A stretch of 39,570 nt of DNA from Gammaproteobacteria bacterium (lineage in GTDB: Bacteria > Pseudomonadota > Gammaproteobacteria > Pseudomonadales > Pseudomonadaceae). Made by a program: the position numbers and the translations under genes. The notes under the pieces are model-generated. The model made no database searches, was not told the origin of the DNA, and was given only the letters and a program-made list of their open reading frames with translations. The stretch is taken from the NCBI GenBank assembly GCA_903970465.1, contig CAJCIO010000153.1:1-39570 (forward strand). The letters run 5' to 3'. Shown here piece by piece: positions 1 to 8,334 of this stretch; the stretch's first letter is position 1; each line of letters opens with the position of its first letter.

Positions 1-944
1 TACCGATCCACCGCCCGGCGCCGTTCGTTGTCATCACGCATGTCATACGCCGCGGTGGTCTGGATATTGGTGTGGTGCGCCAGCTTCTGCGCGATCGACA
101 GATCGTGCTCCTCGATCACCCGCGTGATAAACGAACGGCGAAAATCATGGGGCATGATTTTCACCCCCACTTCTGTCCCGCGCTGCCGGGCGATGTAGTA
201 AATCGCATGCTTGGTGATCCGTTCCCGGGTGATATGACTGCCCCGACGGATGCGATTGAACAGAAAATCATCGTCCGCCTGCCCTGCCGGCAACTGACTG
301 CGCCGCAGCGCCAACCAAGCCTGCAACTTCTCGAAGGCCCAGGCCGGCGCGTATTTAAGCAACTCGCGATTGCCCTTGCCGATCACCCGCAGGCTGCGCT
401 CGGCGAAATCAATCTGGCTCAGGTCGAGGTTGACCGACTCCGATTTGCGCATCCCCGATCCGTACAGGACCGCGATCACCGCAGCATCGCGCTTGCCCTG
501 TGGACGCGGATCGGCGTCACAGGCGGCCATCAGGTCGCGGATCAGCGTGCGTTTGAGATTGCGGCCGTTGCCCAGGCGCACGCCTTGGGTGGGCTTGACG
601 CCACGAATCTTGAGCAAGTGGGCGTGGTCGACCAGTTCAAGGCGCCAGGCCTCGTTGACCACACCACGGATGGCATTGACGTAAAGCGACGAGGTGTTGG
701 GCGCATAGCCATCCTCGCGCAGGGCCGCCACCAGACCGGTGACGTGGGCCGGCTGCAACTGGTGCCAGGGCACCTCGGTGATATCAGTGTCGGCAAACCC
801 CAAGCGATCGGCAGCGTCCTGCAGCACATAGCGCAGCGTCAACTGGCTGCCAGGCGCCAGCCGCGCGAAATATTGCACCAGTGGATTGCACAATGGCGAC
901 GCGGGAGTGAAATCAGCAAATGGAGGAGAATCATGTTCAGGCAA
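1..944 (-). CDS. Tyrosine recombinase / site-specific integrase (partial, 3' end off the window)
   Basis: Read on the minus strand, this frame encodes a phage-integrase-type tyrosine recombinase that cuts and rejoins DNA through a covalent tyrosine intermediate. The catalytic set is visible: the first Arg in GSGMRKSE (about 438-456), the H-x-x-R box in PHDFRRSF (about 132-155), the second His region KLAHHTN (about 66-85) and the nucleophile Tyr in TTAAYDMR (codon at 45-47). An N-terminal SAM-like DNA-binding region precedes them. The frame is open from a TAA at 1014-1016 but contains no ATG. A TTG at 944 is my working start, and CTG at 974 is an alternative. The C-terminus lies beyond base 1. 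No attachment site or phage gene is visible, so it may be an orphan recombinase or the edge of an element to the left. The family call is firm; the start is uncertain. Confidence 0.85.
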   Translation of the reverse strand, partial: MPEHDSPPFADFTPASPLCNPLVQYFARLAPGSQLTLRYVLQDAADRLGFADTDITEVPWHQLQPAHVTGLVAALREDGYAPNTSSLYVNAIRGVVNEAWRLELVDHAHLLKIRGVKPTQGVRLGNGRNLKRTLIRDLMAACDADPRPQGKRDAAVIAVLYGSGMRKSESVNLDLSQIDFAERSLRVIGKGNRELLKYAPAWAFEKLQAWLALRRSQLPAGQADDDFLFNRIRRGSHITRERITKHAIYYIARQRGTEVGVKIMPHDFRRSFITRVIEEHDLSIAQKLAHHTNIQTTAAYDMRDDNERRRAVDR

Positions 945-1305
945 ACCGGGGCCGCTCTCGGCAAAAGGCGGCAGTTTAACAGGCGTCGTGGGCTCGCTGG
1001 CTAGCCAGTGGTCTTATAGTTAATGCATTCAGCCAAGTAATGGCCATATCACATTGATTAAAATATGATTTTTCCCAATACCCTGCTTGTCCACCACCCC
1101 ACCGGCAGCCGCCGATGAACGCCGACCAGTCGTCCTCGCGAAGGGCCATGTTCCGCAACGGTGGGACTCGTTGTCAGCGTGCACACTTGAACTTTGTTTC
1201 ACCAAGGCCTTCCATCGGATGCTCTAGCATCGCTCACTTCGGCTTTCTGCTTTACTCATACTTTGCACGTCATCCGCCTTGAAGAGGCTTCAAAGAGGGC
1301 AGTCC
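945..1305. other. Intergenic region between divergent recombinase and hydrolase
   Basis: This gap of about 360 bases is AT-rich around 1010-1075. It should hold the promoters of the divergent genes on either side. I see no convincing gene, RNA or attachment-site duplication in it. The short reading frames across it have no recognisable content. Confidence 0.5.
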
Positions 1306-2286
1306 TTGAATCGAGTATTGCTGTACACGACTGCCCTCATACTGGGCCAGTTGACTACCTTCACCGCCACTGCCTCAACGGTTGCTACCGATATGCGCAG
1401 CGTCGAACCGATCACGGGCCAGGGCGTGCTGCATTACTACCAGACAGATACCTCAGTGCTCGACGGCAAGGTCCCGACCGCTGCGGTCATTGCTATCCAT
1501 GGCCATCCACGGGATGCGCTGCGCACCTTCCAGGCCACCGCGACTGCGGTCAAGGGCACCGACACGCTGGTGGTGGCACCGCTGTTTCAGGTCGACGAGC
1601 GTCATTCCGACCGCTGCGTCACTGCCGGTGAGCCGCTGGCCGAACCGGGTGATCTGCTATGGACCTGCGGCTCATGGATTGCCGGCGAACCGTCCAGCAA
1701 TGCGCCCGGCGTGAGCGCCTTCAACGCGCTGGACGCACTGGTAGCGCAGGTACACCAGCAATTCCCTGGTATAAAAACCATCACCGTGGCCGGATTCTCC
1801 GCAGGCGCGCAGACGGTCCAGCATGCCATCGCCTTCGCTGCACCGGCACCGGCCGGGGTCAAACTGCGTTATGTGGTGGCCGACCCTGGCACCTGGCTGT
1901 ATTTCGATACCTGGCGGCCCTCGGCAACCAGCGACTGTGCGGATTTCAACCAATGGAAATACGGCCTCGAGGCGCAGCCGGCGTGGCTCCTCCAGACGCC
2001 GCAGCACGCCCGCCAGCAATATGCGGCGGCCGATATCCGCTACCTCGAGGGTGAGTTGGACAGCAGCAACGCCAAGGGCACCTTCTATCCGATCCTCGAC
2101 AAGAGCTGCGCGGCTATGGCCCAGGGGCCTTATCGTCTGCAGCGCGGGCAGGCCTATCAGACCTATGAACGAGAGGTGCTCAAACCGAAGAGTCCGCGGC
2201 CGCTGGCGATCGTTCCAGGCTGCGCCCATGAGGTGACGTGTGTGTTTCCCTCGGCTGCGGGCCGCGCTGCTCTTTTGGATCAGTGA
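1306..2286 (+). CDS. Exported alpha/beta-hydrolase-fold protein
   Basis: This encodes a predicted secreted or periplasmic hydrolase of 326 residues, substrate unknown. A hydrophobic signal peptide (NRVLLYTTALILGQL, then an Ala/Thr-rich cleavage region) starts the protein. The nucleophile elbow is GFSAGAQ near residue 165, the oxyanion region is the early IAIHGHP, and the likely catalytic His is in GCAHEVTC near the C-terminus. Several Cys residues fit an oxidising compartment. I chose the TTG at 1306 because AGAGGG at 1294-1299 lies six bases upstream and the signal peptide then begins at residue 2. An in-frame TTG at 1279 would add nine basic and polar residues. It stands alone, followed by a REP hairpin. 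It could be an esterase, lipase-like or peptidase-like hydrolase; the sequence does not decide. Confidence 0.75.
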   Translation: MNRVLLYTTALILGQLTTFTATASTVATDMRSVEPITGQGVLHYYQTDTSVLDGKVPTAAVIAIHGHPRDALRTFQATATAVKGTDTLVVAPLFQVDERHSDRCVTAGEPLAEPGDLLWTCGSWIAGEPSSNAPGVSAFNALDALVAQVHQQFPGIKTITVAGFSAGAQTVQHAIAFAAPAPAGVKLRYVVADPGTWLYFDTWRPSATSDCADFNQWKYGLEAQPAWLLQTPQHARQQYAAADIRYLEGELDSSNAKGTFYPILDKSCAAMAQGPYRLQRGQAYQTYEREVLKPKSPRPLAIVPGCAHEVTCVFPSAAGRAALLDQ

Positions 2287-2304
2287 TGTGTGCCGGCTGT
2301 ACCT

Positions 2305-2369
2305 GCCTCTTCGCGGGCAAGCCTTGCTCCCACAGCACCTGTGGGAGCCGGGCTTGCCCGCGAAGAGGC
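2305..2369. repeat. REP-type inverted repeat (GCGGGCAAGCC class)
   Basis: The arms GCCTCTTCGCGGGCAAGCC and the near-complement ending in GGCTTGCCCGCGAAGAGGC enclose a second inner pair, CTCCCACAG / CTGTGGGAG. This is the head-to-head REP doublet typical of fluorescent pseudomonads. It sits 18 bases after the hydrolase stop and may act as its terminator or as an mRNA 3'-end stabiliser. Confidence 0.85.
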
Positions 2370-2597
2370 CAGTCGCCATTCGCCAAAGATATTAGCCCCC
2401 TCCGTCGCACCGACCAAAAAGTCAATTAACCGGCATTTTTTCTTTACAGCCCTCAACCACTGATCACTTTGTTCGGTTTTTTGACAACTCCCCGATATTC
2501 GGTCGCAACTTTCCGTCTCCGTCCTGTCATAACTGCGCTGCCTGCCGATGGTTTATTGGCAGTCAGAGCCGTTTTTGCCTCACAAGGAGATAAGTGC
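2370..2597 (+). promoter_or_regulatory. Upstream region and ribosome-binding site of the epimerase gene
   Basis: This is an AT-rich upstream region for the epimerase gene. A strong Shine-Dalgarno AAGGAGAT at 2584-2591 lies six bases before the ATG at 2598. It rules out the longer in-frame start at 2469, whose added residues are unlike the start of AlgE proteins. No operator was recognised with confidence. Confidence 0.6.
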
Positions 2598-5500
2598 ATG
2601 ATTTTCAACGTACAAGACTTTGGCGCCAAAGGCGACGGCGTCACTGACGACACCGCAGCCATGCAAAAGGCGATCGACGCGGCCTCAGCCGCCGGCGGTG
2701 GCCAAGTGTACGTGCCGACCGGCACTTATATCGTATCGGGAGGCGAGGAACCCTCTGACGGCTGCTTGATGCTCAAGAGCAACGTGTACATGTCCGGCGA
2801 TGGCATGGGCGCCACCACCATCAAGGTGGCGGATGGCTCTGACAAAGAGATCACCGGCATCGTGCGGTCTGCCTATGGCGAGGAAACCCACGATTTCGGC
2901 CTCAGCAACCTGACGCTGGATGGCAACCGGGACAACACCACGGCCAAGGTCGATGGCTGGTTCAACGGTTATATCCCCGGCAAGATCGGCTATGACTCCA
3001 ACGTCACCCTCGACGGCGTCGAGATCAAGGACTGCTCCGGCTACGGCTTCGATCCCCATGAGCAGACCGTCAACATGGTGATCAAGAACAGCGTCTCCCA
3101 TGGCAATGGCCTGGACGGCTTCGTGGCTGACTTCCTCAGCGACAGCGTCTACGAGAACAACGTCGCCTACGACAACGATCGCCATGGTTTCAACATCGTC
3201 ACCAGCACCCACGACTTCACCCTCACCGACAACGTCGCCTACGGCAACGGCGGTGGCGGTATCGTTGTGCAGCGCGGCAGCGAAAACATCCCCTCGCCCA
3301 CCAATATCACCATCACCGGTGGGGAGATGTACGACAACGGTGCCGAAGGGGTGCTGATCAAGCTGTCCGACAACGTCACCGTCAGCGGCGTGGACATCCA
3401 CGACAACAACAGCGCCGGGGTGCGTCTGTACGGCAGCAGCAACGTCACCGTCAGCGACAACACGCTCAACAACAACTCGCTGGGCGGTGGCGTGCCTGAA
3501 GTGATCATCCAGTCCTATGACGACACCCAGGGTGTATCCGGCAAGTACTACAACGGTAGCGACAACACCATCGAGGGCAACACCATCAGTGGCAGCAACC
3601 TGTCCACCTATGGCGTCGCCGAGCGTAACGAAGACGGCACCGACCGCAACGCGATCGTCGGCAACACCATCAGCCACACCAGCAAGGGCGACACCCTGGT
3701 TTATGGCGATGGCAGCTATGTGAGCGCCACGGTACCGGTGATCACCGTGCAAGGCACCGATGGCAACGACACCCTGCTGGGCAGCGGCGCCAACGAGATC
3801 TTCTACGGCGGCGCCGGCAAGGACATTATCAACGGCGGCGCTGGCGACGACATCCTGGTGGGCGGCGCCGGCGTCGATAAACTCACAGGCGGTGCGGGCG
3901 CGGATACCTTCCGCTTCTCCAGCCCGACAGACAGCTACCGCACCGCCACCAGCAGCTTCGACGACATCATCACCGACTTCAACGTCAGCCAGGACAAGAT
4001 CGACCTCGCCGGCCTGGGCTTCACCGGCCTGGGCAATGGCAGCGGCGGCACCGTGCAAGTCACCTACAACGCCAGCAGCGACCGCACCTACATCAAGGAC
4101 TACGACGCCGATGCCAGCGGCAATCGCTTCGAGCTGGTGCTGTCCGGCAACCTGGCCAGCACCTTGACTGCCAGCAATTTCATTTTCAATCGAGTGGTCA
4201 CCGGCACCACGGGCAACGATTCGCTGCAAGGCACCGATGGCCCCGACACCTTGCTGGGCCTGGCCGGCAACGACAGCCTCAGCGGCGGCGCGGGCGATGA
4301 TCGCCTGGATGGCGGCGCTGGCGCCGATACCCTCACTGGCGGCGCCGGGGCAGACACCTTCGTGTTTTCAAGCCGCCAGGACAGCTATCGCAACTACAAT
4401 ACCGGCGGCGCCAACCTTGGCGACCTGATCACCGATTTCGATGCCAGCGCCGACAAGATCGACCTCTCGGCCCTGGGCTTCACCGGTCTGGGCGACGGCA
4501 AGAACGATACCGTCTACCTGGTGCTCAACAGCGCCGGTACCAAGACCTACATCAAATCGCTGACCGCCGACGCTGCCGGAAACCGTTTCGAAGTGGCCTT
4601 GGACGGCAACTATCTGAACACCCTGACGGCGGCGAATTTTGTCTTCGCCAGCACACCGACGATCAACCACGCGCCGGTAGTGGCGTCGCCGCTGCTGGAC
4701 CAGAACGCCACAGAAAATACCCCGTTCACCTTCGTGGTGCCGGCCACCAGCTTCACCGATCCGGACAACGACAGCCTGGCCTACAGCGCCACCCTGGCCG
4801 ACGGCAGCGCCCTGCCCGACTGGCTGAAATTCGACGCTGCCACCCGCACCTTCAGCGGCACGCCGAGCGACACCGCGTCGGGGACCTATTCGGTGCTGGT
4901 CAGTGCCGCCGACGCCAGCAACGCCAAGGTCAGCGACAGCTTCACCTTGGCCGTGCAGGATGTGCCCGGGCCGCCTAGCATCATCAATGGCACCCCCGGC
5001 AACGACACCCTGACCGGCACTGCGGCCAACGAGCAGCTGTTTGGCGGCGCCGGTAACGACGTCATCAATGGTGGGGGCGGCAACGACATCCTCATCGGCG
5101 GTGCCGGGGCCGACAAGCTCACGGGTGGCGCGGGTGCCGACGTGTTTCGCTACACCTCCAGGCTGGACAGCTACCGCACCGCGACCACCAGCAACAGCGA
5201 CCAGATCCTCGATTTCGACGTGACGGCGGACAAGATCGACCTGTCGGCACTGGGCTATATCGGCTTGGGCGACGGTAAAAATGGCACGCTGCAGATCAGC
5301 TACAACGCCACCAGCAACCGCACCTACCTCAAGGACCTGGTCGCAGACGCCAGTGGCAACCGCTTCGAGATATCGCTGAATGGCAACCTGGTCAACACTC
5401 TGACCGCTAGCCACTTCGTGTTCGCCGATCAGGAGCAGACGGGCAATGTCGCGCCGGTCGTGGTGATCCCGCTGCTGGACCAGAACGCCACCGAAAGCAC

Positions 5501-8213
5501 GCCGTTCACCTACACCGTCACCAGCAACAGCTTTGTCGACGGCAATCAGGACCCGCTGACCTACACCGCGTCTCTGGTCGATGGCACCCCCCTGCCCACC
5601 TGGCTGACATTCGATGCCAGCAAGATGACGTTCACCGGCACCCCGACCGACACCGCCTCGGGCGCCTACAACGTGCTGATCAAGGCCACCGACCCCACCG
5701 GCGCGTCGGTCAGCGACAGCTTCGCTCTCACGGTCGCCGACGCCCCCGCCAACACCATCACTGGCACCAGCGCTGGCGAAACCCTGACCGGGACCGCCGG
5801 CGCCGACCTGATCCTTGGCCTGGGTGGCGACGACACCATCAAGGCCGGGGCCGGGATGGACATCATCGACGGCGGCGCCGGCCGTGACGCCCTGTATGGC
5901 GGCGATGGCGCCGACACCTTCCGCTTCAGCCATCTGCTGGACAGCTACCGCGACTATGACGTCGGAGGTGTCACGGCGACGGACACGGTCTATGACTTCA
6001 CCGTGGGCAGCGACAAGATCGATGTCTCGGCGCTGGGCTTCCTCGGTCTGGGCGATGGTTCCCAGCACACCCTGGTCATGAGCCTCAATGACGCGGGCGA
6101 CAAGACCTACATCAAGTCCAGCGAAGCGGACGCCGACGGCAATCGGTTCGAGATCGCCCTCAATGGCAACTATCTCAACACCCTCACCAGTGATGACTTC
6201 GTCTTTGCCGAGCGCGCCCAGCAGGACATCCTCTACCTGCCGACGCTGGGTCAATCCAACGCTCGCCTGCTGCGCATGACCGACGACGATGACCAGTCCG
6301 GCACCTCGATGCTGGTCAGTGACCTGACCAAGTACACCAACTACGATGTGCGCAGCCAATTTACCGATGCCGACGGTAACGGCATCGACATTGCAGTGGG
6401 TGGCAGCACGGTCAACGGCCTGTCGACCATGACCCCGGCCGAACTGACCCTGTGCTGGTGGCTGACCGATACGCAGCAGCCAGGCCCCGCCTTGTTGCGC
6501 GCGGTTGCATTGCTCAAGGACCAGCTCGGCCAGCTCAACGCCATCGACAATGTGACCATGGGCATCGTCTGGGGCCAAGGTGAAGAAGCCGCCCAGGAAA
6601 TCGCCCGCTCCACCGACAAGGTCGCGGCCGCTGCGGCCTACAAGGCCGCGACCCTGGCGGTGTTCGACTACCTGCATGCGCAGTTCGGCAACTTCAACGT
6701 GTACATGATGGAAACCGGGCATTACGAGCAGGACGCTGCCCGTGCCCGCGGTTATTCCGAGGACAAGATTGCCGGCATCGTCGAGGGCGTGGGGATCGTG
6801 CGCGAGACCCAGGAAGCCATCGCCGCCGAACGTTCCGACGTGAAACTGGCCGTGGATTACACCGACCTCCCACTGCGTTACGAAGTGGATCCGCTGGTGT
6901 ACCCCGATGATGTCTGGCACCTGCATGAAGAGTCGGCGGAGATCGTCGGCCAGCGCCTGGCTGACTACATCGCTGATGACTTGGGCTTTCAGGGCAATCC
7001 CGACGACAACAACAGCGTGCAGGCGATCTTTGATGGCGCCCAGAACGCAGGCGGCAAGATCTTCGGCACCGATCAGGACGACACCCTGGTCGGCACGGCC
7101 GGCAACGACACCATCGATGGCGACCTCGGCGCCGACACCATGACCGGCGGCGACGGCAATGATATCTACATTGTCGACAACGCCTTCGACACGGTGACTG
7201 AAACTAACCCCGCGCCGGCGCAGATCGACGCGGTGCAGGCCTCGGTCAGCTGGACGTTAGGCGCCAATCTGGAAAACCTGGTGCTCACCGGGGTCTCGGA
7301 CATCGACGGCACGGGCAACGAGTTGCGCAACTTCATTACCGGCAACACCGGCAACAACGTGCTTGACGGTGGCGCTGGCGCGGACAGCCTGAGCGGCGGC
7401 GATGGCAACGATACTTACTATGTGGACAACGCCGACGACAACGTCATCGAGACCAACAGCAACAGTCAATCCGGCGGCATCGACAGCGTCCACAGCAGCC
7501 TGGCGGCCTATACCCTGACCAGCAACGTCGAGAATCTCTACATTGATTCAGCGGACGCCGCCAATGGCACCGGCAACGCGCTGGACAATACCCTGTTTGC
7601 CGGCGCCGGCGACAACGTGCTGGACGGCCGCGCCGGGATCGACACCGCGTCCTATGCCAACGCTACCGCAGGGGTGGCAGTCACCCTTTCGACCTCGGCG
7701 CAACAGACCACGGGCGGTTCCGGTCTCGATATCCTGAAGAACATCGAGAACCTCAGCGGTAGCAGTTACGACGACACCCTGACCGGCAACAGCGGTGCGA
7801 ACACCCTCAATGGCGGTGCAGGCAACGACACGCTGGTGGGTGGCGCTGGCGATGATCGCCTGGTCGGCGGCCTGGGCACCGATACTCTGACCGGTGGCAC
7901 CGGCGCCGACACCTATGTGTTCGGGGCCGTGGCGGATATGGGCGTGGGCGGCCTGCGCGATGTGATCAACGGCTTCAAGTCCGCCGAGGGCGATCACCTG
8001 GACTTCACCGGCCTGGACGCCAACCCGCTGACACCGGGTATCGATGCCTTCAGCTTTATCGGCAGCAATGCCTTCGATGCCAGCAACGCCACCGGGCAGT
8101 TACGCTTCGCCGACGGAATTCTGTACGGCAGCGTGAACGCCGATGCGACGCCGGAGTTCGAGATTCAGCTGGTGGGCGTCAAGGAGTTGCACGCTTCAGA
8201 CTTTACCGCCTGA
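2598..8213 (+). CDS. Secreted bifunctional mannuronan C5-epimerase / alginate O-acetylesterase (PsmE-like RTX protein)
   Basis: This 1871-residue extracellular enzyme is predicted to convert mannuronate to guluronate in alginate and to remove O-acetyl groups. Residues 1-380 form the AlgE-type right-handed beta-helix. The catalytic set falls at the same numbers as in Azotobacter AlgE4: K117, Y149, D152 and H154 in YGFDPHEQ, and D178. Four R modules with calcium-binding GGxGxD nonapeptides follow (about 378-530, 534-685, 795-945, 1053-1205), with cadherin/He_PIG-like domains between them at about 688-789 and 950-1051. Residues 1210-1465 are an SGNH/sialate-acetylesterase-like domain with nucleophile S1220 in GQSN, a GQGE block and D1438-x-x-H1441. 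More RTX repeats and a DFTA terminus give a type I secretion signal. PsmE of P. syringae is a described epimerase/O-acetylhydrolase. The type I secretion operon next door is the likely exporter. Confidence 0.93.
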   Translation: MIFNVQDFGAKGDGVTDDTAAMQKAIDAASAAGGGQVYVPTGTYIVSGGEEPSDGCLMLKSNVYMSGDGMGATTIKVADGSDKEITGIVRSAYGEETHDFGLSNLTLDGNRDNTTAKVDGWFNGYIPGKIGYDSNVTLDGVEIKDCSGYGFDPHEQTVNMVIKNSVSHGNGLDGFVADFLSDSVYENNVAYDNDRHGFNIVTSTHDFTLTDNVAYGNGGGGIVVQRGSENIPSPTNITITGGEMYDNGAEGVLIKLSDNVTVSGVDIHDNNSAGVRLYGSSNVTVSDNTLNNNSLGGGVPEVIIQSYDDTQGVSGKYYNGSDNTIEGNTISGSNLSTYGVAERNEDGTDRNAIVGNTISHTSKGDTLVYGDGSYVSATVPVITVQGTDGNDTLLGSGANEIFYGGAGKDIINGGAGDDILVGGAGVDKLTGGAGADTFRFSSPTDSYRTATSSFDDIITDFNVSQDKIDLAGLGFTGLGNGSGGTVQVTYNASSDRTYIKDYDADASGNRFELVLSGNLASTLTASNFIFNRVVTGTTGNDSLQGTDGPDTLLGLAGNDSLSGGAGDDRLDGGAGADTLTGGAGADTFVFSSRQDSYRNYNTGGANLGDLITDFDASADKIDLSALGFTGLGDGKNDTVYLVLNSAGTKTYIKSLTADAAGNRFEVALDGNYLNTLTAANFVFASTPTINHAPVVASPLLDQNATENTPFTFVVPATSFTDPDNDSLAYSATLADGSALPDWLKFDAATRTFSGTPSDTASGTYSVLVSAADASNAKVSDSFTLAVQDVPGPPSIINGTPGNDTLTGTAANEQLFGGAGNDVINGGGGNDILIGGAGADKLTGGAGADVFRYTSRLDSYRTATTSNSDQILDFDVTADKIDLSALGYIGLGDGKNGTLQISYNATSNRTYLKDLVADASGNRFEISLNGNLVNTLTASHFVFADQEQTGNVAPVVVIPLLDQNATESTPFTYTVTSNSFVDGNQDPLTYTASLVDGTPLPTWLTFDASKMTFTGTPTDTASGAYNVLIKATDPTGASVSDSFALTVADAPANTITGTSAGETLTGTAGADLILGLGGDDTIKAGAGMDIIDGGAGRDALYGGDGADTFRFSHLLDSYRDYDVGGVTATDTVYDFTVGSDKIDVSALGFLGLGDGSQHTLVMSLNDAGDKTYIKSSEADADGNRFEIALNGNYLNTLTSDDFVFAERAQQDILYLPTLGQSNARLLRMTDDDDQSGTSMLVSDLTKYTNYDVRSQFTDADGNGIDIAVGGSTVNGLSTMTPAELTLCWWLTDTQQPGPALLRAVALLKDQLGQLNAIDNVTMGIVWGQGEEAAQEIARSTDKVAAAAAYKAATLAVFDYLHAQFGNFNVYMMETGHYEQDAARARGYSEDKIAGIVEGVGIVRETQEAIAAERSDVKLAVDYTDLPLRYEVDPLVYPDDVWHLHEESAEIVGQRLADYIADDLGFQGNPDDNNSVQAIFDGAQNAGGKIFGTDQDDTLVGTAGNDTIDGDLGADTMTGGDGNDIYIVDNAFDTVTETNPAPAQIDAVQASVSWTLGANLENLVLTGVSDIDGTGNELRNFITGNTGNNVLDGGAGADSLSGGDGNDTYYVDNADDNVIETNSNSQSGGIDSVHSSLAAYTLTSNVENLYIDSADAANGTGNALDNTLFAGAGDNVLDGRAGIDTASYANATAGVAVTLSTSAQQTTGGSGLDILKNIENLSGSSYDDTLTGNSGANTLNGGAGNDTLVGGAGDDRLVGGLGTDTLTGGTGADTYVFGAVADMGVGGLRDVINGFKSAEGDHLDFTGLDANPLTPGIDAFSFIGSNAFDASNATGQLRFADGILYGSVNADATPEFEIQLVGVKELHASDFTA
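3730..8010 (+). repeat. Coding repeats: RTX/R modules of the epimerase
   Basis: The DNA encodes repeated blocks of GGAGxDxLxGG nonapeptides followed by a conserved DSYR...DKIDLSALGF...NRFE stretch. The copies begin near 3750, 4205, 4985 and 5760, with shorter RTX blocks near 7070, 7335 and 7770. The four main copies are close at the nucleotide level and are likely sites for recombination or assembly error. Confidence 0.85.
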
Positions 8214-8227
8214 GGGTAATGCCTTGT

Positions 8228-8311
8228 AGCGAGGGGGCTTGCCCCCGATTGGCCTCTGCTGACACTACGCGTGATTCAGCCAGGGCCAATCGGGGGCAAG
8301 CCCCTTCGCTA
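8228..8311. repeat. REP-type inverted repeat (GGGGGCTTGCCCCC class) between convergent genes
   Basis: AGCGAGGGGGCTTGCCCCCG and GGCCAAT at the left are matched by ATTGGCC and CGGGGGCAAGCCCC...TTCGCT at the right. The long hairpin separates the convergent epimerase and TolC-like genes and probably serves as a bidirectional 3'-end structure. Its core differs from the GCGGGCAAGCC class found near the mtl genes. Confidence 0.85.
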
Positions 8312-8334
8312 TGTGTAGATCACGTCGAAGCGCT

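Noticed and set aside
72..1004. Long + strand frame of 310 codons
   Set aside because: It lies opposite the tyrosine recombinase, whose catalytic motifs are intact on the minus strand. The + frame has no recognisable domain.
2469..2597. N-terminal 43-residue extension of the epimerase
   Set aside because: AlgE-family proteins start at the ATG at 2598, which has a strong ribosome-binding site; catalytic numbering then matches AlgE4 exactly.
4368..6926. 852-codon minus-strand frame opposite the epimerase
   Set aside because: It is a Gly/Val/Ala-rich antisense shadow of GC-rich RTX repeats; so is the frame at 2685-4229. The + strand carries exact catalytic residues.
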